DNA of 64,000 nt, taken from assembly GCA_030154085.1 (NCBI GenBank), contig JASKKR010000006.1:1-64000 (forward strand), in the 5' to 3' direction. The notes below the pieces were generated by a model. That model was not told where the DNA came from and searched no databases. It saw only the letters and a program-made list of their open reading frames with translations. Source of the stretch: Candidatus Cloacimonadota bacterium (GTDB lineage: Bacteria; Cloacimonadota; Cloacimonadia; Cloacimonadales; Cloacimonadaceae). Positions 37,519-46,356 of the stretch are shown here, piece after piece. The stretch's first letter is position 1, and every line of letters begins with the position of its first letter. Position numbers and translations under genes: made by a program.

Positions 37519-38288
37519 CAGAAACCTCCCCCGGCTCCACCACCACCGGATCTACCTCCGCCGAAACCACCAAAGCCGCCGAAGCCGCCGCCACCGAGAG
37601 AACCCCCTCCACCACGATATCCTCCGCCACCTCCGCGGCTAAAGATCAGTATCCATAAAAGTACATTGAGAATTCTACCTCTGGTGACAATCATTAGAAT
37701 GATAAACACTACCAGGATGATGAGCCCGGTCAAGGGAGACCCCTCCCCTTGGTTGCTACGTACTCGCTGAGAATATTCTGATATACCTGTCAGCGTCACA
37801 CCCTTTTCTTTCGCAATTGCCGACATCAATCTGAGGCTGCCTTGGGTAAAAGCAGCGTCCCAATCCTCATTCCCTCGCTGAAGATACGATGTCATCTCTT
37901 GATATACGTTGTAAGCATATGCATCAGTGATATATCCTTCAGCACCATAGCCTACTTCGATGCGTAATCTTCTCTCTTGCACAGCAGCAAAGACCAATAC
38001 TCCCTCATCTCTCTGATTGCCTATCCCCCATTCTTCATATAAACGTACTCCAAACGTTGTCTCGTCTTCTCCACCGATATTAGCAAAGGTGGCAACTGCA
38101 AGTTCAACTCCGGTTTTTTCCTTGAGTTCTATTGCCCAATCATTAAGGCGTGCACGTGTGCTAGGGCTGAGGACACCCGCAAAATCATTTACAAAACCTT
38201 TAGCTTGGGGGATTTGAATGTTCTGAGCTGCAAGCAGCCCAAACAGTAGCGTCAGTATTACAAAGGGTAATATCCGTCTAAACTTCAT
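37518..38288 (-). CDS. TPM-domain (YgcG-like) membrane-anchored protein
   Basis: This 256-residue protein starts with a signal peptide ([18 protein letters not shown]), then a TPM domain (about 25-165) with [17 protein letters not shown], a membrane segment ([17 protein letters not shown]), and a Gly-rich tail of more than 30 residues ending GGGF. TPM-domain proteins are linked to membrane-protein quality control or phosphatase-like activity, but the role is uncertain. ATG 38288 is preferred, since the longer frame begins with residues antisense to the ribBA end. It overlaps ribBA by 11 bases and is coupled to the DUF445-like gene. Confidence 0.88.
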   Translation of the reverse strand: MKFRRILPFVILTLLFGLLAAQNIQIPQAKGFVNDFAGVLSPSTRARLNDWAIELKEKTGVELAVATFANIGGEDETTFGVRLYEEWGIGNQRDEGVLVFAAVQERRLRIEVGYGAEGYITDAYAYNVYQEMTSYLQRGNEDWDAAFTQGSLRLMSAIAKEKGVTLTGISEYSQRVRSNQGEGSPLTGLIILVVFIILMIVTRGRILNVLLWILIFSRGGGGGYRGGGGSLGGGGFGGFGGFGGGRSGGGGAGGGF

Positions 38289-39510
38289 GAAGTATATGTC
38301 CCATTTTGTTTTTTTTGGTTCTAAGATAGTACTCATTTTCCTTCTGCGGGTGTATCTCAATCGGCTCTCGAGAGACAATCTCAAGCCCGTATCCGCTTAA
38401 GCCGACTATCTTCTTTGGGTTGTTTGTCAGTAGTTTTATCTTTCTGAGACCTAATTCCTTGAGGATCTGCGCTCCAATTCCATAGTCTCTGAGGTCTTCT
38501 GCAAAACCAAGAGCCAGATTCGCTTGGACAGTGTCGGCACCATTGTCTTGCAAATGATATGCTTTGATCTTATTTAAGAGCCCAATGCCGCGACCTTCTT
38601 GGCGCATATATAGAATCACACCCCTCCCTTCGGCAGCAATCAGCTCAAAACTCTTGGCAAGCTGCTGTCCACAATCACAACGAATGGAATGCAATGCATC
38701 TCCAGTCAAACACTCAGAATGTACTCTGACAAGGACAGGCTCGCTTCCGCTAATATCTCCCATGACGAGAGCAACGTGATGCTCACCTGAAATATCACTG
38801 GCAAAAGTGATGATATCAAAATTGCCATATTCGGTGGGTAACTTGGCTTTTGAGACTTGATGAACCAGCTTTTCTTTCTTACGCCGATAGTGGATGAGTT
38901 CTTCAATGCTGATGATCATCAGATCATGCTCTTTAGCAAAAGCGATGAGATCATCCAAACGCGCCATCTCACCATCATCGCGAATGATTTCACAAATTAC
39001 ACCGGCAGGATTAAGCCCCGCCATCATCGCTAGATCGACAGCCGCTTCAGTGTGCCCAGCACGTTTGAGTACCCCACCCTTTTCGGCAATCAGGGGAAAG
39101 ACATGTCCTGGACGCATAAATTCTTCTGCTCTGCTATTTGGATCTGCTAAAGCTTTTATGGTCATCGCGCGTTCTTTGGCTGATACACCGGTACTGGTAC
39201 CTTCAAATAGATCTACGGAGATTGTGAACTTGGTGCCTTGCCGTTCGTTATTGCTGTGAGTCATCAAGGGAATGTCCAATCTTTGCGCATATTCAGCAGT
39301 CAAGGGTGCGCAAAGAATCCCTTTCCCCTTACTGATCATAAAGTTTACTTTCTCTGGGGTAACTAAATCTGCTGCCATCAGCAGATCTCCCTCATTCTCG
39401 CGATTTTCGTCATCAACTACGATGATCATCTTGCCGTCTTTAATTGCGGCAACGGCATCCTCAATGGAGCCAAAAATGCTTTTCGATTCGTTACTATTTT
39501 TTTCTACCAC
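38278..39510 (-). CDS. ribBA: Bifunctional 3,4-dihydroxy-2-butanone-4-phosphate synthase / GTP cyclohydrolase II
   Basis: This 410-residue enzyme supplies both riboflavin precursors. The N-terminal RibB half has [12 protein letters not shown] and [10 protein letters not shown], and the C-terminal RibA half has the zinc-binding cysteines in [18 protein letters not shown] and [10 protein letters not shown]. The start is GTG 39510, with AGAGGA about nine bases upstream, and overlaps the RluA-family gene. No FMN riboswitch is seen upstream, and ribD, ribE and ribH are absent from the window. Confidence 0.97.
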   Translation of the reverse strand: MVEKNSNESKSIFGSIEDAVAAIKDGKMIIVVDDENRENEGDLLMAADLVTPEKVNFMISKGKGILCAPLTAEYAQRLDIPLMTHSNNERQGTKFTISVDLFEGTSTGVSAKERAMTIKALADPNSRAEEFMRPGHVFPLIAEKGGVLKRAGHTEAAVDLAMMAGLNPAGVICEIIRDDGEMARLDDLIAFAKEHDLMIISIEELIHYRRKKEKLVHQVSKAKLPTEYGNFDIITFASDISGEHHVALVMGDISGSEPVLVRVHSECLTGDALHSIRCDCGQQLAKSFELIAAEGRGVILYMRQEGRGIGLLNKIKAYHLQDNGADTVQANLALGFAEDLRDYGIGAQILKELGLRKIKLLTNNPKKIVGLSGYGLEIVSREPIEIHPQKENEYYLRTKKNKMGHILHEV

Positions 39511-40538
39511 TGTTTATTTTCCTCTAATATAATATTATATGGATGCTGATCCGTGTCAATAGCAAAATACTTTTCCAACCAGTCCAAAGTATATATCATA
39601 TCATCTGGCAAAGGAGCCTCAAGATCAATCAACTTGGCTGTAATCGGTTGCACAAATTTCAATCTCCAGGCGTGCAATGCCTGCCGCTGCAAATGAGTTG
39701 TGAGCAGTTCTGTGGCTTTGCGCTTCATGTTCTGGGGCAGTAGGGCATGAACTTGCTGACGACTATTATACAAAAGGTCTCCCAAGATAGGGAAGTGCCG
39801 ATGCGCAAAATGGACACGGATCTGGTGCATACGCCCAGTCTCAAGCTTAACTTTTACCAAGGCAAAATAATGATAATATTTAATTACCTTGTAATGCGAA
39901 ATAGCCAACTTACCATCATCGGCGACACACATCTGCCTGGGATTGTTTAAAGAGCGCCCAATGTGAGTGCGGATCGTGTCTTCGGAAGGATCAGGAATAC
40001 CACAACTGATCGCAAGATAGGTCTTTTCGATCTCACGGCGGGCAAACATATGATTAAGCTCTACCTGGGCTTGATCTGTCTTTGCTATAATAATCAGCCC
40101 CGAGGTGCCTCGATCCAATCGGTGAACTATTCCCGGACGATTGGGATCCCTACCGCTGGAAAGATTGCCAGCAAATCTGTGTAAAATCGCATTGACCATG
40201 GTGCCATTGGGGTTGCCATGCCCTGGATGTACAATCATGCCAGCAGCTTTGTTGATCACGGCGAGATCATCGTCTTCATACACTACATCCAAGGGAATAT
40301 CCTCAGCTTGCATATGAAAATCAGGCGGTTCAGGAAGAAAGATCTCTATCTTATCTCCTTTGGATAGGAGAAAGCTTTTTTTTACCGGGATATTGTTGAC
40401 CAAGACTTTATCTTCGGCAATGAGGCTTTCGATAAAGCTGCGCGAAACTAGCTCTTGCAAACGCAGGTTTGCGAGATGTTTATCCAAGCGGATAGCTTCA
40501 TCACTGTCGAAGATGATTCTAATGTTGTTCTTTTGCAC
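39504..40538 (-). CDS. rluD: RluA/RluD-family 23S rRNA pseudouridine synthase
   Basis: This 344-residue enzyme isomerises uridine to pseudouridine in RNA. An S4 domain (about 17-75) is followed by the catalytic motif [13 protein letters not shown], in which Asp is the nucleophile. The RluD assignment rests on the S4 domain and length, and the exact target positions are uncertain. The start is GTG 40538, inside the end of the HAMP-PAS gene. A C-terminal extension of about 30 residues follows the catalytic domain. Confidence 0.93.
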   Translation of the reverse strand: MQKNNIRIIFDSDEAIRLDKHLANLRLQELVSRSFIESLIAEDKVLVNNIPVKKSFLLSKGDKIEIFLPEPPDFHMQAEDIPLDVVYEDDDLAVINKAAGMIVHPGHGNPNGTMVNAILHRFAGNLSSGRDPNRPGIVHRLDRGTSGLIIIAKTDQAQVELNHMFARREIEKTYLAISCGIPDPSEDTIRTHIGRSLNNPRQMCVADDGKLAISHYKVIKYYHYFALVKVKLETGRMHQIRVHFAHRHFPILGDLLYNSRQQVHALLPQNMKRKATELLTTHLQRQALHAWRLKFVQPITAKLIDLEAPLPDDMIYTLDWLEKYFAIDTDQHPYNIILEENKQW

Positions 40539-41262
40539 CAGTGAGTTCCACTATGAAAACGCCCCCAGATGCGATTCCTTTGCGATTGCGAATGATTGAT
40601 CCCTTGATCGAAGCAGTTTGTGTGGATCCTTCGGACTCCACTTTTTTGTCATATAGATTGTTCCCATAGCGCAAAGATTCTGCTATGATATCAAAAATCT
40701 GGGCATAAAATTCGTCCTTGATAATCACTTCGTTGAGATTGCTGGTTTCGGAGATGTTTGGGAAACTGCGCCTAAAGACATCATTCATATAGACTATGTC
40801 ACCATTAATATTGGCGATCATCACCATCTGGGGAAGGAGATTGATTAGCTGATTGATACGTTGATGATGTTCGAAGATTTTGTCAGCTTTCATAGCATCA
40901 AAGCGAGAAATGATATCCAGCATTCGTTCAAGAGATAAGACCAATTCTTGAAAATCCTGATCTCTTTCAAAACGCGTAGGATCAATATCCAATTGGTAGT
41001 TTCCGTTGGAGATCTCATCGATGAGATCTTTCACACGCCGCACAGCACGAGAAAGCCTATATGGAAGGTAAACAAAAAGGATAGCTGAATAAACAAAGTT
41101 CAGGAAGAGAAAAACAATCATGATGGATTGGATATCACCGGCTAAAATATACAAATCTGTAGCATGTGAGATAGTGAAGAGCACTATCAAGAATTGCACA
41201 ACATTCATCATAAAAAGAATGCTTAACATCCTATGATAACGTCTTTTCATGGATCCTTTCAT
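40519..41262 (-). CDS. Membrane HAMP-PAS protein without an output domain
   Basis: This 247-residue protein has two membrane segments (about 14-34 and 46-67), a HAMP-like linker (68-125) and a PAS domain (135-240; INLLPQMVMIANINGDIVYMNDVF). It stops there: no histidine kinase, GGDEF or methyl-accepting region follows. It could sense a small molecule or redox state and act by protein contact. AGGAGGG lies seven bases before the ATG, and the gene starts within two bases of the RCK gene end, so the two are probably made together. This pairing suggests control of ion transport, which is an inference. Confidence 0.82.
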   Translation of the reverse strand: MKGSMKRRYHRMLSILFMMNVVQFLIVLFTISHATDLYILAGDIQSIMIVFLFLNFVYSAILFVYLPYRLSRAVRRVKDLIDEISNGNYQLDIDPTRFERDQDFQELVLSLERMLDIISRFDAMKADKIFEHHQRINQLINLLPQMVMIANINGDIVYMNDVFRRSFPNISETSNLNEVIIKDEFYAQIFDIIAESLRYGNNLYDKKVESEGSTQTASIKGSIIRNRKGIASGGVFIVELTGAKEQH

Positions 41263-41263
41263 C

Positions 41264-41968
41264 CTAATCCCTCCTAGTTGTCGTCTCGTAGATCAGTTTG
41301 TCTACATTCCCTTTTGGTCCCATCATGATGAGAACATCACCCTCATTAATTCTGTCATTCGCTCCAGGCATATCGTTGATGAGCTGTTCTACTACATTTC
41401 TTCCATCTTCAGTCACAGAAAATGAGCTATACTTGATTGCAATAATATTTACCCCCCAATTACTGGGTAGGGAAAGCTCTTGCAGGTCTTTCCCCACAAA
41501 TTCTCGAGGTGCAAGCATTTCCATGATGACATGCCCGCTGGAGAGGCTAATATATTCGCGAACGTTTTTGGAGATAAGAGTTTTAGCCAATTGGGTGCCG
41601 ACGATCTCTTCCGGGAGCAGAATGTTCTGAACGCCGATGAGCTCCATGATCCTACCATGAAGGCGATTTTCGACCTTGGCATATATAATACCCACACCAA
41701 TCTTGCGTAAGATAGCACCTGTGAGGATGCTTTCTTGAATATTGCTACCGATGCCAATAATTACAGCATCAGCTTCATTTAAATTTAGAGACCTTAGCGC
41801 ATGTTCATCCGTGGAGTCCATGCAGATGGCAGATCCGACTTGCCCAGAGACTTCGTCAACTAAGTCTTGATCTTTGTCTATAGCAATTACTTCCATACCA
41901 CTTTCGGTAAGGATGTTCGCCACAGTCATCCCAAATCTGCCCAAACCAATTACGGCATATCTGGCCAT
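41264..41968 (-). CDS. TrkA/KtrA-type potassium-channel regulatory protein
   Basis: This 234-residue cytoplasmic protein has an RCK_N Rossmann domain with GLGRFGMTVA (8-17) and acidic Asp30 in IDKDQ for nucleotide binding, then RCK_C (about 145-230). It would gate a Trk/Ktr-type potassium transporter in response to NAD(H) or ATP, but no transporter gene is in the window. A HAMP-PAS membrane protein follows directly. Confidence 0.93.
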   Translation of the reverse strand: MARYAVIGLGRFGMTVANILTESGMEVIAIDKDQDLVDEVSGQVGSAICMDSTDEHALRSLNLNEADAVIIGIGSNIQESILTGAILRKIGVGIIYAKVENRLHGRIMELIGVQNILLPEEIVGTQLAKTLISKNVREYISLSSGHVIMEMLAPREFVGKDLQELSLPSNWGVNIIAIKYSSFSVTEDGRNVVEQLINDMPGANDRINEGDVLIMMGPKGNVDKLIYETTTRRD

Positions 41969-41994
41969 TATCGCTCCTTAGCCGAGGAGTTTAT

Positions 41995-42141
41995 CTACTC
42001 TTCAGCAAAATTGAGTTTTACTTGTATTTTGCGCATAGAAAGCGCAGATTTCAAAGTGGATGGACTATGAGTCCTAATTAGATCAAAATAGGCTAGAGCT
42101 TCAATACTCTTTGTTAAACTGCTGTATCGAGACTTAGGCAT
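41995..42141 (-). CDS. Small 48-residue ORF between adk and the RCK gene
   Basis: An ATG four bases from the adk stop opens a 48-codon frame that ends in TAG at 41995. The protein is basic, with MPKSRYSSLTKSIEALA at the start. The frame fills the gap between two same-strand genes, and the stop is followed 27 bases later by the RCK gene start. The ribosome binding site is weak, with GGA about eight bases upstream. No family was recognised. It may be a real small operon gene or spacer. Confidence 0.35.
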   Translation of the reverse strand: MPKSRYSSLTKSIEALAYFDLIRTHSPSTLKSALSMRKIQVKLNFAEE

Positions 42142-42143
42142 TT

Positions 42144-42776
42144 TCAATCCAGATGGAGATCAGAGAGGATTTGCTTTTGAATCTCCGCGATCGATCTTTC
42201 GGCAGGTAGAACGATTAGAACACCTCTCTTTTCAAAGAAATCCTTGAGCACAAAAGTCTCTTCAAAAAATGCTTGTACCCGCTTTTCTACGGCTTTGGGG
42301 CTGTCATCCGAGCGAGTGATCAAGACCCCGCCACACAGATCACACACGCTATCCTTTTTCGGGGGTTCATTTGTGAGATGATAATTCGTCCCGCATTGAC
42401 TGCACACACGGCGCCCTTTGATCCTATCGATGGCTACGCTTTCTTCGAGATCAAGATAATAGACTCTCATGACCCGGAAGTTTTGCACCAAATACTCAGC
42501 TTGACTTAGATTGCGAGGGAATCCATCAAAGATGATCCCGGAACAATCATCGGAAACCGCATCCTGAATCAGAGCAAAGATGATCTTATCCGGAACTAAG
42601 TCCCCAAGTTGGATCGTGCTTTTCACTTGTTTTCCAAGATCGGTATCCTTAGTCCCCTCTTTACGCAAGAGATCCCCGATATTGATATGCTGATAGCCAG
42701 TTTTGACAGCCAGAAGCTTTGCCTGAGTGCCTTTTCCACTTCCCTGAATACCCATAAATACTATGGCATCTATCAT
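42144..42776 (-). CDS. adk: Adenylate kinase
   Basis: The nucleoside monophosphate kinase balances ATP, ADP and AMP; 210 residues. The P-loop GIQGSGKGTQ is present, as is FDGFPRN for AMP binding. The LID carries a zinc site of the four-Cys type: CSQCGTNY and CDLCGG. ATG 42776 has AGGTG just upstream; GTG 42782 overlaps that site. It precedes the 48-residue ORF. A nearby kinase of the UMP-CMP type is excluded by length and LID. Confidence 0.95.
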   Translation of the reverse strand: MIDAIVFMGIQGSGKGTQAKLLAVKTGYQHINIGDLLRKEGTKDTDLGKQVKSTIQLGDLVPDKIIFALIQDAVSDDCSGIIFDGFPRNLSQAEYLVQNFRVMRVYYLDLEESVAIDRIKGRRVCSQCGTNYHLTNEPPKKDSVCDLCGGVLITRSDDSPKAVEKRVQAFFEETFVLKDFFEKRGVLIVLPAERSIAEIQKQILSDLHLD

Positions 42777-42826
42777 ATTCACCTCAATAGAGCAAGAGTC
42801 CTTGATAACCTCTATCTGTCAAGCAA

Positions 42827-43246
42827 TTATCCCCGCTCCGTTTCACGATGGACAGGATTGGACTTGTCATAATCTGCCTCCACAATCACATATGCTACGG
42901 CATAATCCTTTTCATGACTGAGGGATAGATATATTCTACTTAGATCATGACCTCGAAAATAATCCCATGTGGTGCCAGACAATTCTATATCAGGCTTACC
43001 TTTATCATCATTAACTACTTGGATCTCTTTGAAAGAGATGCCCTGCCCCCATCCGGTTCCCAGGGCTTTCATAAAGGCTTCTTTGGCAGCAAATCGCACG
43101 GCAAAACTCTGAGCAGGATTCGCTTTGTTACGGCAATATTCACGCTCAGTCGCACTAAAGACCTTTTCAAAGAATCGTGGATTGCTCTCCAAAAGCCGAG
43201 CGATTCGTTCTACTTTGATAAGATCTACACCGATGCCAAAGATCAT
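42827..43246 (-). CDS. acpS: Holo-[acyl-carrier-protein] synthase
   Basis: This 139-residue phosphopantetheinyl transferase activates ACP with a group from coenzyme A. GIGVDLIKVERI at the N-terminus and RFAAKEAFMKALG carry the Mg-binding Asp and Glu. It overlaps the ogt gene end by four bases. The last 15 residues are extra to the family core. Confidence 0.95.
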   Translation of the reverse strand: MIFGIGVDLIKVERIARLLESNPRFFEKVFSATEREYCRNKANPAQSFAVRFAAKEAFMKALGTGWGQGISFKEIQVVNDDKGKPDIELSGTTWDYFRGHDLSRIYLSLSHEKDYAVAYVIVEADYDKSNPVHRETERG

Positions 43247-43710
43247 TCTTTTGCCCCATAGCGCTTTTCAAGCCCCAAAAGGAAACGTTTCGTCGCAATC
43301 CCTCCGCTAAAGCCACCAAGGCTGCCATTGGAAGCAATGACGCGGTGACAGGGTATGATTATAGGGACAGGATTGGCGCGCAAAGCATTGCCCACAGCGC
43401 GAGCAGAATGTGGACGCCCAATGCGTGTTGCTAACTCTTGATAGGAGATGGTCTCGCCATACGGAATCTTCATCAGTTCTTCCCAGACCATGAGTTGAAA
43501 GGGAGTGCCTGTGGCAAAGAAGGCAAGGTCAAATTCCCGTCTTGTACCAGCAAAATATTCATCCAGTTGCTTTATTATTTCTCTCTCAAAATCATTTTCC
43601 ACCAGATGATTCAGTGGTTCATCACAGAACGAGAGACGATTGATAGTTTCTTCCTCAATCTCGATCTCAAGGCACACAGCTTCGTTTTTATAATACAGAA
43701 TTCTCAGCAT
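43243..43710 (-). CDS. ogt: Methylated-DNA--protein-cysteine methyltransferase
   Basis: This 155-residue repair protein removes alkyl groups from O6-methylguanine in a suicide reaction. The acceptor Cys is in IPCHRVIASNGSLGG, with the Arg-finger helix AVGNALRANP just before it. The N-terminal domain lacks the Ada metal site. It heads a run with acpS and adk after the rplS terminator. Confidence 0.95.
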   Translation of the reverse strand: MLRILYYKNEAVCLEIEIEEETINRLSFCDEPLNHLVENDFEREIIKQLDEYFAGTRREFDLAFFATGTPFQLMVWEELMKIPYGETISYQELATRIGRPHSARAVGNALRANPVPIIIPCHRVIASNGSLGGFSGGIATKRFLLGLEKRYGAKE

Positions 43711-43720
43711 ATACTTCCTT

Positions 43721-43759
43721 TAAATACAAAGCCCCTTGATACACGAAGTCCAAGGGGCT
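43721..43759 (-). terminator. Rho-independent terminator of the rpsP-rplS operon
   Basis: On the minus strand the arms AGCCCCTTG and CAAGGGGCT (43759-43751 and 43738-43730) enclose a 12-base loop. A T-rich tail, TTGTATTTA, follows at 43729-43721. It lies 21 bases after the rplS stop and 11 bases before the ogt start. Confidence 0.88.
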
Positions 43760-43779
43760 AAGCTAGTGTTCATAGGTAA

Positions 43780-44133
43780 CTAAGCAGTGAATCTTCTGCG
43801 TTCTTTGATTCTGCCGGCCTTGCCCTTGGCTTGTCGTAGATAGAAGAGCTTTGCTCTGCGAACCTGGCCGTGGCGGACAATCTCAAGCTTGTCGATATTA
43901 GGTGAGTTTTGAGGGAAAATCCTCTCCACTCCCACTCCGCTTGAAACTTTGCGAACGGTGAAGGATTTGGAAATTCCAGCACCGCGCTTTTGAATCACGA
44001 TACCTTGGAATATCTGGATACGTTCTTTGTTACCTTCTTTAATTTTATAATGGACTTTCACAGTATCACCTACACGGTACTCCGGAAAGTCGGTTCTGAT
44101 TTGGTCTCTGCCGATCTGTTGCAGAATATCCAT
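43780..44133 (-). CDS. rplS: 50S ribosomal protein L19
   Basis: This 117-residue large-subunit protein starts at ATG 44133 with GGGAGGAA five bases upstream; a longer frame to 44211 has no homology at its front. Conserved stretches are [43 protein letters not shown] and RRAKLFYLR. It is the last gene of the operon and is preceded by an unusually long 258-base spacer after trmD. Confidence 0.97.
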   Translation of the reverse strand: MDILQQIGRDQIRTDFPEYRVGDTVKVHYKIKEGNKERIQIFQGIVIQKRGAGISKSFTVRKVSSGVGVERIFPQNSPNIDKLEIVRHGQVRRAKLFYLRQAKGKAGRIKERRRFTA

Positions 44134-44391
44134 TTGGGTTCCTCCCATATATATACTCGGAGAAGTGAGACCCGGGACTGCGTAATGCGGCGCAAAGTAC
44201 AGCTCATTCATCGCCGTTTTCTGCGCATAAAAACGGTTCCTCGCTGTTACCAGAACCTGTCAATCTCGCCATATGGCAATCTATGATCACCGCAAAAGCG
44301 GCTTAGTTCCGCAATACACAATATTTTGTTTGGATCTCAGCTTTCCTGATTGGTTATCGGTTCCCTTGCGGGGAATCAGCCCATAGGCTGG
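44134..44391 (-). ncRNA. Structured leader between trmD and rplS (candidate L19 leader)
   Basis: The spacer of 258 bases stands out in an operon whose other genes almost touch. On the minus strand it contains several possible hairpins. Examples are AGCC/GGCT, TTCCC/GGGAA, an enclosing CTGATT with AATCAG, and CCGTTTT with AAAACGG near 44236-44214. Ribosomal-protein autoregulatory leaders of L19 are known in other phyla. The fold here was drawn by eye, and whether it binds L19 is unknown. Confidence 0.4.
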
Positions 44392-45060
44392 TTACAATAA
44401 ATCTGGTCTACGACTTCGGGTCAGGATCTCAGCTTGAGCTTCAGCCCAGCTTTGGATCTTTGCATGATTTCCGCTCTTTAATACTTCCGGAACTTCTTGT
44501 TTCATAAATACATCCGGTCTGGTATAACAGGGGAAACCCAGCTTCCCTCGGTAGAAAGAATCGCTTTCAGCGCTTGAGATATCACCCAAGACACCATCTT
44601 GAAGCCTGGCTATGCCGTCGATAAAGACTTGAGCCGCCAATTCTCCTCCACTAAGGACATAATCTCCGATCGATATTTCATCAGAGACTGCCAAGCGGCG
44701 AATGCGCTGGTCAATCTCTTTATAGTGCCCGCAGATCAGGATTATGCGCTCTTCATGTGCATAATCACACAGGATTTTTTGCTTCAATCTGCGTCCTTGA
44801 GGAGTAAAGTAGATCACTGGGGCTGGACCATCCTTGAGTCGGCTTAGGATCGCGTCCCAAAGAGGTTGAGGTGTAGCCACCATCCCGGCAAAACCACCAA
44901 AGGGATAGTCATCTACCTTGCGGTGTTTGTTTTGGCTATGCTTGCGTATATCATCTGTCTGAACTTCAAGCGCGCCCTTTTGGATTGCCCTTGCAACTAT
45001 GCTACTTGCCAGAAAGCTTTCAAAAGCTTCCGGGAAAAGGGTCAGAACATCAACTCTCAT
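44392..45060 (-). CDS. trmD: tRNA (guanine-N1)-methyltransferase
   Basis: This 222-residue SPOUT-fold enzyme methylates G37 of tRNA, which keeps the reading frame. The knot residues are visible in LICGHYKEIDQR and SIGDYVLSGGELAA. The N-terminus MRVDVLTLFPEAFE is typical. It overlaps rimM by 11 bases in the conserved rpsP-khpA-rimM-trmD-rplS order. Confidence 0.97.
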   Translation of the reverse strand: MRVDVLTLFPEAFESFLASSIVARAIQKGALEVQTDDIRKHSQNKHRKVDDYPFGGFAGMVATPQPLWDAILSRLKDGPAPVIYFTPQGRRLKQKILCDYAHEERIILICGHYKEIDQRIRRLAVSDEISIGDYVLSGGELAAQVFIDGIARLQDGVLGDISSAESDSFYRGKLGFPCYTRPDVFMKQEVPEVLKSGNHAKIQSWAEAQAEILTRSRRPDLL

Positions 45061-45604
45061 CTTCCAAAGCCATCAGCTGCCCGGCTTCCATCTTCAAACC
45101 TGAAGCAAAAAGCAGCTCTTCCATGTTTTGCAAAAAGATCACGCCTTCCGGTTCAGGGAGCGATGATAGGTAATAATCCACCATCGGCACCATAATCTCC
45201 ACATCCAAAGCTGTAGATATCACCAGTACGTCTTGGGCGCCATTGAAAAATTTATCCACAACACAACCGAGCATTTGCTCGTTGTAGACCACGTCCAAGC
45301 CGATAAAAGATATATCTTCCTCTTCTTCTTGGTAATCTTGATCTTCTATCGCCAAGATAACTTCTTTGTGGAGCCTACGCTCTTCGGCAACGCCATCTTC
45401 AGCAAATTTCACCAAAGTTTTCTTATCGCTTTGCTTTCTATCACTGATAGTTACGTAAAACACTCTATTTTCTTCAAAGATCAAATATAGGTCGACAATA
45501 TGGTCAAACTCTGCCCTAAAGCTCGGTTTGATCATCACATGATGCCAACCTTCGCTATCTGTGCCACCCAACCTGCCGATACCGATGAGGTGAGGGGCAT
45601 TCAT
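45050..45604 (-). CDS. rimM: Ribosome maturation factor RimM
   Basis: This 184-residue assembly factor for the 30S head has the N-terminal domain (IGIGRLGGTDSEGWH) and a C-terminal PRC-barrel (GLDVVYNEQMLGCV; VMVPMVDYYL-like). Its tail is longer than usual by some 15 residues. It abuts the khpA gene and overlaps trmD. Assignment is supported strongly by operon position. Confidence 0.92.
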   Translation of the reverse strand: MNAPHLIGIGRLGGTDSEGWHHVMIKPSFRAEFDHIVDLYLIFEENRVFYVTISDRKQSDKKTLVKFAEDGVAEERRLHKEVILAIEDQDYQEEEEDISFIGLDVVYNEQMLGCVVDKFFNGAQDVLVISTALDVEIMVPMVDYYLSSLPEPEGVIFLQNMEELLFASGLKMEAGQLMALEDES

Positions 45605-45835
45605 TTACTCAATGATTTCCAGTTCTGCACGCTTCCCTTGTTTAGTCGATACCGCATTGATGATGGTGCGGATAGCACTAGCTGTGCGACCACGTTTTCC
45701 AATTACTTTTCCAATATCACTTTTAGCTACACGTAATTCGTAAAGAGTAATCTTGTCTCCGTTAATCTCGGTGATAGACACTTCACTGGGATCGTCCACA
45801 AGAGCTTTTACCATGAATTCAATGAGATCTTTCAT
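45605..45835 (-). CDS. khpA: KH-domain RNA-binding protein KhpA
   Basis: This 76-residue single KH domain has the GXXG loop in IGKRGRTASAIRTII. Such proteins bind RNA with KhpB and affect cell envelope growth and translation in other bacteria. It sits between rpsP and rimM, the usual place. Confidence 0.95.
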   Translation of the reverse strand: MKDLIEFMVKALVDDPSEVSITEINGDKITLYELRVAKSDIGKVIGKRGRTASAIRTIINAVSTKQGKRAELEIIE

Positions 45836-45854
45836 GCTTCACCTCGGATCTGTC

Positions 45855-46130
45855 TTATTCTGCTTTGGCTATTTTGCGTTCATGCCAGATCTGCATGATA
45901 CCGGCTTTGCGCAACAATGAACGTACGGTATCAGTTGGTTGTGCACCAACGGAGAGCCAGTATATAGCACGTTCTGTATCAATATTGATCTTGGAAGGGT
46001 CCGGCTTGGGGTCATACCAACCTACGCATTCCAGATATTTACCTACCTGTTTCACGCGTGAATCCACGGCAACAATACGGTAAAAAGGTTGATTGCCTGC
46101 TCCCATCCTTCTCAGTCTCAGCTTGACCAT
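45855..46130 (-). CDS. rpsP: 30S ribosomal protein S16
   Basis: This 91-residue small-subunit protein has MVKLRLRRMGAGNQPFYRIVAVDSR at its front, abridged as MVKLRLRRMGAGNQPFYR, and WLSVGAQPTDTVRSLL further on. It is the first gene of the minus-strand operon. A minus-strand TTGACG box at 46202-46197 with weak -10 sequence may be the promoter. Confidence 0.98.
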   Translation of the reverse strand: MVKLRLRRMGAGNQPFYRIVAVDSRVKQVGKYLECVGWYDPKPDPSKINIDTERAIYWLSVGAQPTDTVRSLLRKAGIMQIWHERKIAKAE

Positions 46131-46298
46131 TATTTCTCCTTGTTATTATCAATTAGATTATTCTATAAGATATCACTATTTTCCAAGTGCTTTTCTCGTC
46201 AAGTCTTTTTTACTTTTCCACTTAGAAATCTACCCTTCCTCTCATGTCAAAAAGCTACCTTTATATCAACTAAGCATGATAGATTTACCCGATTTATC

Positions 46299-46326
46299 TT
46301 GACGAAATGCATCTGCAATGTATTTT
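46299..46326 (+). promoter_or_regulatory. Putative promoter of asnB
   Basis: TTGACG (46299-46304) is followed 16 bases later by TATTTT (46321-46326). The start ATG is at 46357 with AAGGAG between. The fit to the housekeeping consensus is fair. Confidence 0.4.
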
Positions 46327-46356
46327 TGCCAGCGTAGATCTCAAGGAGTAATTTAT

